From assembly GCA_021613375.1 (NCBI GenBank), contig CM038704.1, forward strand, positions 851,288 through 915,287: 64,000 nt of DNA, written 5' to 3'. A program made the translations under genes and the position numbers. Below, piece after piece: positions 25,901 through 34,565 of this stretch; the first letter of the stretch is position 1, and each line of letters opens with the position of its first letter. A model generated the notes under the pieces. The model was not told the origin of the DNA. It did not search any database and was given only the letters and a program-made list of their open reading frames with translations. Source of the stretch: Megaleporinus macrocephalus (lineage: Eukaryota; Chordata; Actinopteri; Characiformes; Anostomidae).

Positions 25901-27254
25901 ATGTCCATGCTAAATCCATCAATGTCGCTCATACCCATCTCTCTTGGCCGCTCTCTGTCCCTGAAATTGTCACTCCTGTCCATAGGCTCCCTTCTCCTCA
26001 TATCCATTGAAGGCATGTTGAAACCTGGCATGTCCATTCTAAATCTGTCCCTCTCTCTCATATCTGAGAACTGATCTTCAGGCCCCCTCATATTCCTAAT
26101 TGGCAAGTCTCTGCCTCCCATATCCATAGGAGGTCTCCCCTGTCCCATAAAACCTGGAGTGTTTTGCTGGTTATTTCGACCTTCCATGTCAAAATGCCTT
26201 CGGAAGTTCATATCGGTTTCGTCTCCAGGCCTGAAGTAGTCTCTGGGAGGGTCTCTCCCTCTGTCAAAATGCCCCATGTTTCGTCCCATCATATCTGGTG
26301 GACAGTCAAACCTCCTCATGTCCATAGGTGGCCGGTCCTGAGGCCCCGCACCCATATTCATCCCATCTCGCCCCCTGAAGCCAGGCATTGGTCCGCCTCT
26401 TCCATCAAACATCTCCCCTCGATGGTCCCCACTGTAACAACACCACCTGGTTTACCACCAAATACCTGTTTTCTTTGAGTGTCTATAAAAAACTAATTAT
26501 GAAAAAACAAATCAAGCTTTCTATTTGAAGCAAAAGGTACCTGCAAAAACATGTCATATCTGCCACAGGTGTGTGCAATATAGTTTAGAACAATGTGAAG
26601 GAGGAGTGAGCATTGCCTAAGCCAGCCTTGCCCGTGGCTGTTTATGTAGTAACCCTGTAATGCACATTTTAAATTCCAATTATAAATATATGTCCCAAGT
26701 GACCCAAGGGGCAGTGGGAAGCACAGTGGATGCTTCTTGTTTGTCAAAATAAGGGCTGCACTAACACATATACTGGTATTGGTACAAGGTCAATTACTCA
26801 AACTTGTTTACTCATACTAAAAAATTCACAGATAAAAACAGTCTGATAACCACGTGATGCAAGCGCTCTGGCAGGAGGACTGGCAGAGGTCATTTGAAAC
26901 TTCTGCCATGGAATATTTCCACCAGGATTACTGTCCTGTCCTGTAGAGAGACTATATTATCCTACTGTGTACGTGCACAGTGCAGTTAGCTGAGCTGCTC
27001 AGTACTCGGCACACAGCGTGTCGTTTTAAATTAAACAGCTTTATTTTGAACTGTTCGCAGATAGAGCTGCCTGTAGGGACTGCATCATGGGCCAAGCATG
27101 TTAATACATGGCAAGTCGTCAAAAAAACAAGGGTTCTTGCATGTCTGACTTTTTAAGACATCTTGAAACATGCACTAAAGGAAACACAAACTAAAGATTG
27201 GCCTGTTTGATGGTTGTTGCGCAACGTGAACAAAATTTGACCAATGCAAAATCG

Positions 27255-27311
<57 letters not shown>

Positions 27312-27824
27312 CACTGAGTGGTTGGTGTATCTTTATCTTAGGCACCTCAAATGTTTGACGTCTCGGCAGCACAAATTTCTGATGATCGCCAAGTTGGACT
27401 AGCGTAGAATTTCGATCTGGCTGTCCCGTCAACTACATATCGGATTTCAGTACCACAACGTAAAAGAATTAATACAGAAAAAAACCACCAGGATATTTTA
27501 GACAGGCAAGTGCTCCTAACAACCATAACCCTAATGCCTGTATGTACTGGAGGACAGTAACAAATCTGCTGCCTGTAACCTCACAGTTCCGCCTTTCTTG
27601 TCACACAAATAGAACCCACTGTGCCTAACACCACTTCCGGCTGTCAGCAGAAATAGAACAGAACTGAGAATGTTAGGTAACTAATGAGAGACCACTAAAG
27701 TGTGCAGTTCAGGGTTACCCAAGACAAACCATGAATTAGAGATTAGTGAGTAGGACTGTGAAGACGACTGATCTTACCGAAAAGGCATTCCACCTCGTGG
27801 GCCTGATCTTGAACCATTCCACAT
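6059..27824 (-). CDS. rbm6: rbm6, RNA-binding protein 6 (22 coding exons joined)
   Basis: Nuclear RNA-binding protein of the RBM5/RBM6/RBM10 family, which regulates alternative splicing. Joining 27824-27778, 26431-24853, 24660-24571, 24461-24392, 23312-23239, 18797-18726, 17761-17464, 16848-16691, 16014-15914, 14200-14137, 14040-13974, 13869-13805, 13721-13613, 13512-13415, 10532-10236, 8699-8550, 8402-8334, 8127-7897, 7800-7726, 6536-6460, 6358-6307 and 6151-6059 gives 3,936 nt in one frame: 1,311 codons plus stop, against about 1,120 residues in human. Every junction is GT-AG and phase-consistent. Order: RGRD/MDM-rich N terminus (16-542), RRM1 (about 555-640), Q/E-rich linker, RRM2 (about 743-828), OCRE (about 940-985), K/E-rich stretch, C2H2 finger (C1189, C1192, H1205, H1212), short G-patch-like tail, and a C terminus ending MFARFKELE as in mammalian RBM6. 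The start MWNGSRSG resembles the human start. I see no RanBP2-type finger after RRM1. Splice sites are predicted, not cDNA-checked. Confidence 0.95.
6158..6206. repeat. (GA)n microsatellite next to the last rbm6 exon
   Basis: An uninterrupted GA run of about 49 nt on the plus strand, so CT on the coding strand. It ends 5-6 nt from the acceptor of the last rbm6 exon and serves as its polypyrimidine tract. Confidence 0.95.
6307..6358 (-). CDS. rbm6: rbm6 coding exon 21 (reduced G-patch)
   Basis: 52 nt encoding [17 protein letters not shown]. Only PGLGL recalls a G-patch core. The leading aromatic-Gly part (GWRKGTGLG in human) is missing or diverged. Acceptor TTTCAG, donor GAG|GTGAGT. The frame is kept into the last exon. 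Confidence 0.8.
6460..6536 (-). CDS. rbm6: rbm6 coding exon 20
   Basis: 77 nt encoding [25 protein letters not shown] and two bases. [10 protein letters not shown] parallels DSPERKRIK of human RBM6 and could be a basic nuclear-localization patch. Acceptor TTGTAG, donor CAG|GTACGC. Confidence 0.88.
6880..7330. repeat. Degenerate TGTGTGTTTCACTGCC(CC)TAGTG tandem repeat
   Basis: Imperfect units of about 40-70 nt containing GTGTGTTTCACTGCCCCCTA and CACTAGTGTGTG, in the rbm6 intron between coding exons 19 and 20. A 70-bp unit around 7020 is repeated almost exactly at 7090. Confidence 0.7.
7726..7800 (-). CDS. rbm6: rbm6 coding exon 19
   Basis: 75 nt encoding [25 protein letters not shown], matching QNLEIHRKIKQSEQELAYLE of mammalian RBM6. 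Predicted helical. Acceptor CTGTAG, donor GAG|GTGAGA. Confidence 0.93.
7897..8127 (-). CDS. rbm6: rbm6 coding exon 18 (C2H2 zinc finger)
   Basis: 231 nt. It encodes an acidic stretch (DDEEEE) and then a C2H2 finger [20 protein letters not shown] followed by SDLHK, spaced C-x2-C-x12-H-x6-H. The block is nearly identical across RBM5, RBM6 and RBM10. Acceptor TTGGCAG, donor AAG|GTGACC. Confidence 0.96.
8334..8402 (-). CDS. rbm6: rbm6 coding exon 17
   Basis: 69 nt encoding [34 protein letters not shown] parallels EDVFKKPLPPT of mammalian RBM6. Acceptor CCACAG, donor AAG|GTGAGT. Confidence 0.92.
8550..8699 (-). CDS. rbm6: rbm6 coding exon 16
   Basis: 150 nt encoding [20 protein letters not shown] and a lysine/alanine-rich tail ending FERK. 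It aligns with the KDMERWAK block conserved in RBM5/10 after OCRE. Acceptor TGCCAG, donor AAG|GTCAGT. Confidence 0.92.
10236..10532 (-). CDS. rbm6: rbm6 coding exon 15 (second half of OCRE, acidic/basic linker)
   Basis: 297 nt, phase 0 to 0. It opens [20 protein letters not shown], completing OCRE, then an alanine/glutamate stretch and the charged run [18 protein letters not shown]. The donor is AAG|GTGCGC at 10235. A 2.9-kb intron carrying a minisatellite separates it from the first half of OCRE. Confidence 0.92.
11565..12930. repeat. 44-bp minisatellite in rbm6 intron 14
   Basis: About 31 units of 43-44 bp: GTGTGTATTACACTAGAGCA plus GTTAGCTTTAGCCCGGAGCT and AAC. Each unit contains the inverted pair GTTAGCT/AGCTAAC around a 9-10-nt loop. 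Variation is mainly at the CCCGG/CTCGG/CCTGG site and AACG/AATG. It lies in the intron between the two exons that encode OCRE. Confidence 0.95.
13415..13512 (-). CDS. rbm6: rbm6 coding exon 14 (first half of OCRE)
   Basis: 98 nt encoding [20 protein letters not shown] and NSR. The tyrosine-rich [18 protein letters not shown] pattern is diagnostic of OCRE, the domain that binds SmN/B proline-rich tails in RBM5. Acceptor CTTCAG, donor AGA|GTATGT. Confidence 0.93.
13613..13721 (-). CDS. rbm6: rbm6 coding exon 13
   Basis: 109 nt encoding [20 protein letters not shown], then [16 protein letters not shown]. It is acidic/alanine-rich and leads into the OCRE domain. Acceptor GTGCAG, donor ATG|GTATGG. 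Confidence 0.82.
13805..13869 (-). CDS. rbm6: rbm6 coding exon 12
   Basis: 65 nt encoding [20 protein letters not shown] and TP. Acceptor GACGCAG with an upstream T-rich tract, donor CCA|GTAAGT, phase 0. Low-complexity linker. The exon is inferred from splice sites and frame. Confidence 0.75.
13974..14040 (-). CDS. rbm6: rbm6 coding exon 11
   Basis: 67 nt encoding [20 protein letters not shown] and MQ. The CAG/CAA run makes it a polyglutamine-proline linker. Acceptor CATACAG, donor CAAG|GTATGA, phase 1. Confidence 0.8.
14137..14200 (-). CDS. rbm6: rbm6 coding exon 10
   Basis: 64 nt encoding [20 protein letters not shown] plus E after completing an Asn codon. Acceptor TTTTGCAG, donor GAG|GTAATT. 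It is too short to appear as an open frame of its own. It is supported by splice consensus and by frame continuity on both sides. Confidence 0.8.
14526..15765. mobile_element. VNTR-bearing dispersed element V, copy 1 (with 51-bp array 14837-15700)
   Basis: Left flank GTAAGAACAGCAGATC... and TCAGTTCCTTCAGCAGCAAA, right flank TTTACTGAGTAAATAAAAAC, and about 17 central units of 51 bp (ACTCTATTAATACTGATTAA plus TATTTAATAATAAAGTGTAA plus AAGCACTACTT). Both flanks recur around the shorter array at 49.8 kb, so array and flanks belong to one repeat. In the rbm6 intron between coding exons 9 and 10. Confidence 0.8.
15812..15850. repeat. (CATA)n microsatellite
   Basis: About ten CATA units followed by CA repeats, in an rbm6 intron. 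Confidence 0.95.
15914..16014 (-). CDS. rbm6: rbm6 coding exon 9 (end of RRM2)
   Basis: 101 nt encoding [33 protein letters not shown] and two bases. IDG-V-V matches the last RRM strand. Acceptor TTTCAG, donor AA|GTAAGT. Confidence 0.9.
16232..16520. repeat. Dispersed repeat D, copy 2
   Basis: Second copy of the 290-bp repeat at 1716-2010, same orientation, inside the rbm6 intron between coding exons 8 and 9. Confidence 0.8.
16691..16848 (-). CDS. rbm6: rbm6 coding exon 8 (first part of RRM2)
   Basis: 158 nt encoding [20 protein letters not shown] followed by the strand pair [11 protein letters not shown] and [11 protein letters not shown] (RNP1-like). Acceptor TTGTTAG, donor GAG|GTGAGA, phase 0. 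It aligns over its whole length with RRM2 of RBM6. Confidence 0.93.
17464..17761 (-). CDS. rbm6: rbm6 coding exon 7 (linker between RRMs)
   Basis: 298 nt. It encodes a P-rich stretch, then [20 protein letters not shown] and a Q/E-rich probable helix, ending KESK plus one base. The donor AAGA|GTGAGC completes a Thr codon with the next exon, giving ESKTMIIKN as in ESKTIMLKR of mammalian RBM6. Confidence 0.88.
17925..18680 (+). mobile_element. Foldback MITE family F, copy 2, interrupted by another MITE
   Basis: 17925-18121 matches the right half of family F (CACTGCAGTGACACTGGTGC, CTGTGGTGGTCCTGTGGGGG, TACAGAGAATCAGATAAACT). The family sequence resumes at 18620 (TCTGCAAGTGTAGCTCCTAT, then GGTCAGTGGAGCTGATACAG). 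The 498 bp between is a separate element with its own inverted ends. Confidence 0.75.
18122..18619. mobile_element. MITE with TGGCT-GTTTACATGCAG inverted ends, nested
   Basis: Ends TGGCTGGGTTTACATGCAG and CTGCATGTAAACGTAGCCA are near-perfect inverted repeats. Further internal inverted blocks (CCGATTGA.../...TCAATCGGA, CATGGACGTATTCTATTCCG) are seen. No coding capacity. It sits inside a family F copy and is therefore younger. Confidence 0.8.
18726..18797 (-). CDS. rbm6: rbm6 coding exon 6 (end of RRM1)
   Basis: 72 nt encoding [20 protein letters not shown] and AKEQ, the last RRM strand. In mammalian RBM6, as I recall it, a RanBP2-type zinc finger (WYCxxC) follows directly. Here the next exon continues with Q/P-rich sequence instead. 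Confidence 0.9.
19246..19468 (-). mobile_element. MITE family A, full-length copy
   Basis: Inverted ends ATCGTCGCTGTCCAAAGAA and TTCTTTGGACAGCGATGAT, about 223 bp, non-coding. It shares AGAGCAGCTGTCGTGTTC and the TTTTGGAC/CTCTCC block with copies at 41.4 and 53.7 kb. Within the rbm6 intron between coding exons 5 and 6. Confidence 0.75.
20789..21025 (-). other. Unidentified 78-codon open frame in rbm6 intron 5
   Basis: The frame reads [20 protein letters not shown], then [20 protein letters not shown] and ends DLMLYPV. The composition is protein-like (balanced charge, L/R/E-rich, no low complexity), unlike the other frames in this intron. I do not recognise the family. It may be a transposon-derived exon remnant or chance. 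No splice partner was seen. Confidence 0.2.
23239..23312 (-). CDS. rbm6: rbm6 coding exon 5 (RRM1 RNP1 strand)
   Basis: 74 nt encoding [20 protein letters not shown] and MESNQ. It corresponds to the GYVCVEFSLLEDAIGCMEANQ region. Acceptor CCCCAG, donor CAG|GTGGCC (weak after position 3), phase 0. Confidence 0.9.
24392..24461 (-). CDS. rbm6: rbm6 coding exon 4 (RRM1 helix 1)
   Basis: 70 nt encoding [20 protein letters not shown], which aligns with the ILNAFRTPDGMPVKNLQL stretch of mammalian RBM6. Acceptor CCGTAG, donor CCAG|GTGAGA, leaving phase 1. Confidence 0.9.
24571..24660 (-). CDS. rbm6: rbm6 coding exon 3 (start of RRM1)
   Basis: 90 nt, phase 0 to 0. It encodes DQDYRSSSG then the first RRM strand [12 protein letters not shown] (RNP2 region). 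The acceptor is ACCAAG at 24661 and the donor CAG|GTGGGT at 24570. DQDYR is also present in mammalian RBM6 just before RRM1. Confidence 0.9.
24853..26431 (-). CDS. rbm6: rbm6 coding exon 2 (long RGRD/MDM-repeat exon)
   Basis: A single 1,579-nt exon, residues 16-542. It is low-complexity, rich in R, D, G, M and P, with loose repeats of the type FRGRD, PPMDMRR and DFRDR. This is the decapeptide-like N-terminal repeat region typical of RBM6. It ends with [14 protein letters not shown] sequence and a Ser/Gln junction. The acceptor is TTACAG at 26432 and the donor CAG|GTGAGA at 24852. It is longer than the human repeat region and explains most of the extra protein length. Confidence 0.93.
27259..27309. 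repeat. (TA)n microsatellite
   Basis: About 25 TA units in the rbm6 intron between coding exons 1 and 2. Confidence 0.97.
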
Positions 27825-27839
27825 GATGGTCCAAGTTCT
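27778..27839 (-). CDS. rbm6: rbm6 coding exon 1 (start codon)
   Basis: ATG at 27824-27822 opens [15 protein letters not shown] plus two bases. The donor is GTAAGA at 27777. The acceptor GTCTTCAG just before 27839 leaves 15 nt of leader. The start resembles the MWGDSRP start of mammalian RBM6, and the split Arg codon (CG|T) joins in frame to the next exon. Confidence 0.85.
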
Positions 27840-29194
27840 CTGAAGACCTCAGCTTTATCTTACCCAAGCTCTGTGTAAAGACAACCTGCAAACATGCATA
27901 TTATTGTTATTATTTTAAACTTACATCTATATTGGATACGAGGGCCATGTAAACATTGCATGTACTCAATGGAGGACATCAGGAGACTCCTCCAAGGCCA
28001 TTGCCAATGGTTTATGGGACCAAGGGCAAACAAACTCAGGCTCCAGTGACTCTGCTCACCTTTGCATTGCTTAAAAAGGTCCCTTTCAACAGCACCTTTC
28101 CTAATAAGGTCAAATAATTTGGGGAAAACATCCAACTGCATTTCTGTCTGACATTTTCTTTCTAACATTGAATATAGTGTGCCAACAAACCAATAAGATG
28201 TGGTTGGTATGTCAATTTTACCACTTACAATTTAAGGCGTTGTTGATAACGTAGGTTCTAATTTAAAAAATTCTTGCAATTTGAAAATTGTGTCTCAAAC
28301 TGCTTTCAGCACCATTTGCTAACCATATGTTGGTATTTTTACAGCTCTTAGGTTGTTTTCACAACTGGACCATTTCAGTTTCTCAAGTGGACTCACTTGC
28401 AGACCACTGTTTTTCCATGAACATGTAAACATGCCAAACGACCTCAGAGCCACCACCCCCCAAACTCACACTTCGAGGCGGTTTCAGCACAGTACGTTTG
28501 TAGTTTGCTTTGCTTAAATCCCCTAACTGAACCAAAATCATAGCAATCACAAAAACTATAATATTCAACACTCGTTTAGATCAACACTTTCTGAACAAAG
28601 GAATAACAATGATCCATCATCCTAAACACTTCCACACGGAACAGCATGAGACCACTTTAGACAAATTTATCTTTGGCCTGGCTGGCAAGCCAACAAGCTC
28701 GCCTGCCATAAGATTTGAGCAATAACACACAATTTAAAACTGTGTCCAAGTAATAAATCTTAAGGTTTACATTTATAAATCTCATTAAGAAATAGCCGTG
28801 CCACATGCTACAATAAACAAATGAACATTTATCATATATTAACTGTCTCACTCTACACTACAGGTTCCTGTGCGAGGTAATAAATCTCCTAAATCTCAAA
28901 TAAAACAAAATTTCATTATAATTTCTGCAAGAACATCTACATGCAGCTCAACTTCGCGTTTTATATTTCTTCAAATATAACAGCCCAAACACTGGTTATT
29001 TAAAAGCTGGAAACTATTTGATCAGTTGTTTAGGTTAGAAAACTATATACAGTAAAATAAACACTAAAGAATACCATACACATACACAAAAAGATGGTTC
29101 TTTAAGCGTCACATAGAACCATAAGTTCTATATACAAGATCATCTCAATGCTAAAGCGATGCTTCAGAATGACTGAGAACGTAACTGAACAATG

Positions 29195-29697
29195 GTGGTG
29201 TGTCCGTGTATGTTGTGCTGGTGTGAGTGGATCAGACACAGCAGTGCTGCTGCTGGAGTGTTTAAACACTGCGTCCACTCACTGTCCACTCTATTAGACA
29301 CTCCTACTACTTGCTGGTCCACCTTGTAGATGTAAAGTCAGAGACAGTAGATCATCTGCTGCTGCACAGTTTGTGTTCCTCTAGTTCTTCATCAGTGGAC
29401 ACAGGACGCCGCCCACAGGACACTGCTGTCTGGATAGTTTTGGTTGGTGGACGATTCTCAGTCCAGCAGAGACACTGAGGTGTTTAAACATTCCAGCAGC
29501 AGCACTGCTGTGTCTGATCCACTCACACCAGCACAACACACACTAACACACCACCACGACCACCACGTCAGTGTCACTGCAGTGCTGAGAATGACCCACC
29601 TCCCTAATAGTATCTGCTCTGTGGTGGTCCTTTGGGGGTCCTGATCATTAAAGAACAGAGTAATAAAGTATACAGAGAATCAGATGAACTACAGAGT
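29195..29697 (+). mobile_element. Foldback MITE family F, most complete copy
   Basis: About 500 bp. The first arm GGTGGTGTGTCCGTGTATGT through GGAGTGTTTAAACACTG is mirrored near 29480-29560 by GTGTTTAAACATTCCAGCAG through AACACACACTAACACACCAC, giving a long stem. The loop carries CTTGCTGGTCCACCTTGTAG and CACAGGACGCCGCCCACAGG. It lies in the 5' non-coding intron of rbm6, itself flanked at 29085-29170 and 29800-29985 by a TTCTTTAAG/AGAACCA-type repeat that it appears to interrupt. Confidence 0.8.
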
Positions 29698-30263
29698 GTA
29701 CATGGAGCTGGTAAACTAGGCAATGTGGGTAAATACAATGAGGTCTTAATATTATTTTAATGCTGAGTATGAAATACCAGAAAGCGCAGTTATATCATAA
29801 CTTCCCAACAACAGCAGAACCTTTGTTCAATACAGAACCACATGTAACACACTCTGTCATTCAGGAGCACCATAAAGAAACCTGTTCATGGTTTCAGTAG
29901 CTTTACAAAAGAACCCCAAAGAACCAGTTTAGGGTTAGAACCCTTTTTGGTGATATATAGAACCACACACAACTCATTCTCCATTAGCTTTACTGAAGTA
30001 CTACTGTGTAGAAAACTGACAAAAATCCATTTCTTTCTCGCACAACGGAGGTTTCCATTATACATGCACCATTAAGCTGTGACGTCCTTACCAAATATCC
30101 GAATTACATCATTAATAAAAGCATATTTGTAGGACTTGATCAGCATCTGAGCCTGTTTTTCCAAACAATAGACAGAGTCCGCGCGCTGCACTGACCGCGC
30201 TGGGGGTCTGCAAAGCATTTGTGTACACGAACACAGTCAAACACAGCTAGTTGGATAACTAAC

Positions 30264-30319
30264 CTTCCTTTTCTGCGGGTACTTCACTTCAACTCCCTCA
30301 CATGAAGTCGAGCTCGTAT
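30264..30319 (-). other. rbm6: Candidate second 5' UTR exon of rbm6
   Basis: A pyrimidine/T-rich tract ends in GGACTTTAG at 30320, followed by 56 bases and the donor AAG|GTTAGT at 30263. The segment contains ATGTGA, an ATG immediately followed by a stop, and no longer frame. It could be an optional leader exon between 30758 and 27839. The evidence is splice-site consensus only. Confidence 0.35.
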
Positions 30320-30757
30320 CTAAAGTCCAACAACAAAGCAGAATTTTGAGGTAAACGTGGTCAGCGAGCGCTAAGATACTCCGCTAACGCTAACTAGCAG
30401 CTGCGATTCTGAGGTAAACTTTAATCAAATTCGCCTCTACGACTAATCCACCATCACATCCTGACAGATAACGCATCACTTTACCACAGAATCAGCAACA
30501 TTTTCACTGGAAATGATCTAAAACAGCTGAACACTGGAGTTAAAACCCGCCGCTAGCCCTCCAGTCCGCTGAGCTGCTTAGCTGGTCGGCTAACACCCTT
30601 CACCGCAAGTTTTCAATAAATCTGACACAAAATCTCTCAAAACCGACCGTCATAAATAAATAAAAGACTAAACTCAACATCCACAAAGTCACCAGCTGCT
30701 TTTAGAAAACAAGTAAACAATATTTTTCACATTCTAACATTAATCCGTGTCGCTCAC

Positions 30758-30810
30758 CTCCACTTCGCAGGTATCAGCAGGCTAACGGAAAAAACCGGAA
30801 GCGGCGCAAA
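30758..30810 (-). promoter_or_regulatory. rbm6: rbm6 promoter and non-coding first exon
   Basis: On the minus strand a GC-rich stretch ends in GAAGTGGAG followed by the donor GTGAGCG at 30757. It fits a 5' UTR first exon whose exact 5' end is unknown. An ETS-type site (ACCGGAAGCGG on the plus strand, 30794-30804) sits just inside or upstream of the likely start, and no TATA box is visible. This is typical of housekeeping RNA-processing genes. The assignment to rbm6 is inferred from position and orientation. Confidence 0.55.
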
Positions 30811-32488
30811 TAGAAAAGAAGTCTCTCTTTGAGCTTTTAATATATTTTAATTAATATTACAATATATTTAATTAATCATCATTATTATTATTATAATTAC
30901 TATTATATAACTGACTTATAGACCACAGAGGCCAAACCATAAAACATTTATAGAAATATATGTACTGCTTATTATTTAACCACTGATTGAACTGAATTCT
31001 AAATTATGAATTAATTATAAATAACATTATATGTATAATTAATATTACAAATCTCTTAATACAATTTATATTTAAGTTCCAATGAACATTTATTTATTTA
31101 TTTTGGATTTAAACAATTTAAACATGTTGCCAGAGCTGTGTCTGGAGATGGGATTCCCACAAAGCACTGTGTTGTGAATAAGTAGAGATGAGTGAACTTG
31201 TACTGCTATTTAACTACTGATAGTTTTAATAGACTAAATATAATTTACATTATAATTATGATTACATTCCAAAATACGAATAGAAGAACTTTTGTTGCAA
31301 TGAACATTTATTCATTTATTAATTTATTTATTGTGTTTAGAGTAGGACTAGAACAATTTTGGGATTTGAACAATTTAAACATGTTGCCAGAGCTGCGTCT
31401 GAAACTGTACATTCTCTAAAAACACAGTGCAGAATATCTAGTGTACAATCCCACAATGCATTGCAATAAGTAGTGTACAGCAGTAGTGCACAACTGAAGT
31501 GCCCTTGAGGATAATGCACTGCATTGTTTGTAAGTAATGATGATTAAACCTGTGTGAATTTGGATACCACTATTTTATACAACTGTGGACTATAAATGTA
31601 CTGTTGCTGTTGTAACTAAACCTCATATCAGTCAAACAATAGTCACTTTACAGGTAAAGGAAAAAACATAATTAAGTTATAGTGGATTTTATAAAAATAT
31701 ATGTTTTCCTAGTAATGATGTACCATTTCTGATGATTAATTTATTGTGTAAAAGTTAAAAGGATGCAGACAATAACTGAACATTCTTCAAAAGTAGGAGT
31801 AACGACTAGTGGAAGAAACCCTAAGTGGCACATAGAAGTCCCTCTTCAGGCTATTTATGCGTTTCAGTTAATTAGTTAGTTTATAGCTATGTATCAGTTT
31901 GTTTTTATGGAAGAATATATAACTGACTTATAGGTCTTAGAGACTAAAATATAAACTATATATAAAAATACATTTGTTATTTGCTATTTAATAAATATAT
32001 GGTCAATGTCTAAGCTAAACCTCATACTTTAAAGGCAAAAAAAACAAAACATTGGACCTTAACATAAAAATATTTGTTAGTAATGATGATTGTATTGTTA
32101 TTGATGTTAAATATTAGTGATTTTGTATAACTACTGATGATCCATCCACTGAACATTTGAAAACAATGCAGACAATAACTGAAATTCTCAAATCAAGCAA
32201 GAAATTTAAATACAAAGCGTTAATGTTTGTTCTTCAAAAGCAGACTCATTTTAAAATTAATTACTGAGTTTATAGCTGTGTATCCATTTGTTTTTGTAAT
32301 AAAATATACAAAGTGGAGGAATATACAATCTGATTTGTAGGCCAAAATATAAACTCTATATTAAAATACCCTTATTATTTGCTCTTCAACTACTGTCTGA
32401 CATGGACTAATTATAAGTTACATCACAATTATAATTAACATTATAAAACAAATACAATATATACATTTTCAATGCAATGAACAGAGTC

Positions 32489-32519
<31 letters not shown>

Positions 32520-32715
32520 TTGTGTTTAGAGTAAGGCTGGGACAATTTTGGGATTTGAACAACTTGCCAGAGCTGCGTCTGAATTGTGGCACAAATGTCC
32601 CCTTCTGGCTATTTATATGTATTTATTATTTCAGTTGATTAGCTTGTTTATAACTGTGTATCTATAATATATATAACTGATTTATAGACCACAGACACCA
32701 AAATAAATAAATATT

Positions 32716-32721
<6 letters not shown>

Positions 32722-32780
<59 letters not shown>
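32722..32780. repeat. (TA)n microsatellite
   Basis: About 29 TA units in the intergenic region. Confidence 0.97.
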
Positions 32781-32784
<4 letters not shown>

Positions 32785-33499
32785 ATAATACACTGATTAT
32801 TTGCTATTTAACTTATAGTACATTTGATACATTATAATTAACATTAAAAATATGAAAACAATGAACAAATTCTTCAAATGACGACGTGCACTGAACACTT
32901 AAGCAATGCCTTTATTTGAGATGCAGTTCAAACACAAACATGGTACATAGAAAAGTGTCTGTTTTCGAAAGTGCTTTAAAATCACAGCACTGACGGATAC
33001 ATTAACAGGGCGGACGCGGTGGAGACTGTAATATGAGCAGCTAATGTACGGAAAAGTAATCATCCTGAAACCGTGACCAGTTAGAAAACCCACCGACTGG
33101 ACTCGGTGACCGTGTGAAGCGGCCACAGCAGTACCGGTCCAGCGTGAGACGCAGCGTAAAGGAAAGTGTGATGGAAAATAGGAGTGAGTCGTGGTGGAGG
33201 GAGGGCCGAGCATGCTAGAAAGTGTGAACGCGACGCAGCACGGCAGGTGGCCTCCAACATAGCGGTATGGCAGTTTCACAGTATCACAGCAATAGAGATA
33301 TTGCTCAGTTTGTACTGCACATTAAACAGAATTCATCAACGACCCGGCAGACGGGCTTGGATTCACTGTCAAACTACACGACGCCTGCGGTATTCAGTAT
33401 ATTATGCAGTGCTCTGTAAAATACAGTACATACAACTACAGTTCACACCTATTAACACAGATCAAAGGTCAAATTCAATCAAACTAGGGCGTCATTCTA

Positions 33500-33965
33500 C
33501 AGGGTGAGTCAAAAGTCTCAGGACACCCTGTTATTGCAGAAAGGAACGGGAAAATGGTGTATCTGAATACCCCAGCAAGTAACGGGTGAGGGGGCCTCTC
33601 TTTTAGGCTATGTCCCCAACATGGGGCCATCCTGAAAGCCGCCATATTGGATCAAGGGTGAGTTTTCCCAATGGGAAGGTGGTCGTGTAGCAGATCAAAG
33701 AAGACCAGAAGAGATATTGCAAATCTGATTAATCCATTGATTTCTAAAACAATACTGGTCTTCATTGATCTGCTACACGACCACCTTCCCATTGGAAAAA
33801 CTTGCCCTTGATCCAATATGGCGGCTTATAAGATGGCACCATGTTTGGGACAAAACCTAAAAGATAGGTCCCCTCACCCCAGTTACTTGCTGGGGTATTC
33901 AAATTCATCATTTTACCTTTCCTTTCTAATATAAAAGGGTGTCCTGAGACTTTTGACTCCCCCTG
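33500..33965. mobile_element. Palindromic MITE with TA target site
   Basis: 466 bp flanked by TA. Ends CAGGGTGAGTCAAAAGTCTC and its complement GAGACTTTTGACTCCCCCTG. The inverted arms extend almost to the centre (CCAATGGGAAGGTGGTCGTG near 33670 against CACGACCACCTTCCCATTGG near 33776), so the whole element folds into one hairpin. Mariner-like by TA target and CAGGG start; non-coding. Confidence 0.85.
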
Positions 33966-34565
33966 TACACTATATTTTATCCAAGTGAACAGCACTTGGA
34001 TGGACGGTACCGAAAGCCACCAGTTAGGCTGTGGAATCTGTGGGATAGCACTCTACGGTATCTGGTCACACCTCTTCAAACCTCTGAATTGTAGAGGAAT
34101 GATTGAATTTGGCCTTTTAACCTCATTGAGAAAATAGAATATACACATGTAGACAGATTTATTTCCTCTGCAGCGTAGATTCTTTACAAAACACCAAAAT
34201 CAAACAGGACACATGCACAACTCTTTAAAACTTTAAATTAAGCGGTCATCTCTTCGGAGAGGAGTTCAAATGCGTTTGCGACTGGCCTCTTAGAAAGCTG
34301 AGACATAGAGTTCAGGGCACACGGTAGTGTATATATTTCAGGTGAGATGCCACAAAAGACACTGAGAAATAGGCATCAGGAGGAGAAAACAGAGTAAAAG
34401 GCCTTTGTACAGCGAGAGAGAGAGAGTGCAGAGTACCGGCACTTCAAGGTGCAGTACACAGGGTTAGTTAGGTATACTTCAAAGTCACTTCAGGTCAAAT
34501 CAGTAAATGATCAAATGACATGTTTCTACAGCCATGTCCACGCTAGTCACATCACAGGAATAGAC

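Noticed and set aside
24026..26478. Plus-strand open frames opposite the long rbm6 exon
   Set aside because: Shadows of the low-complexity minus-strand exon, which has good splice sites and family similarity.
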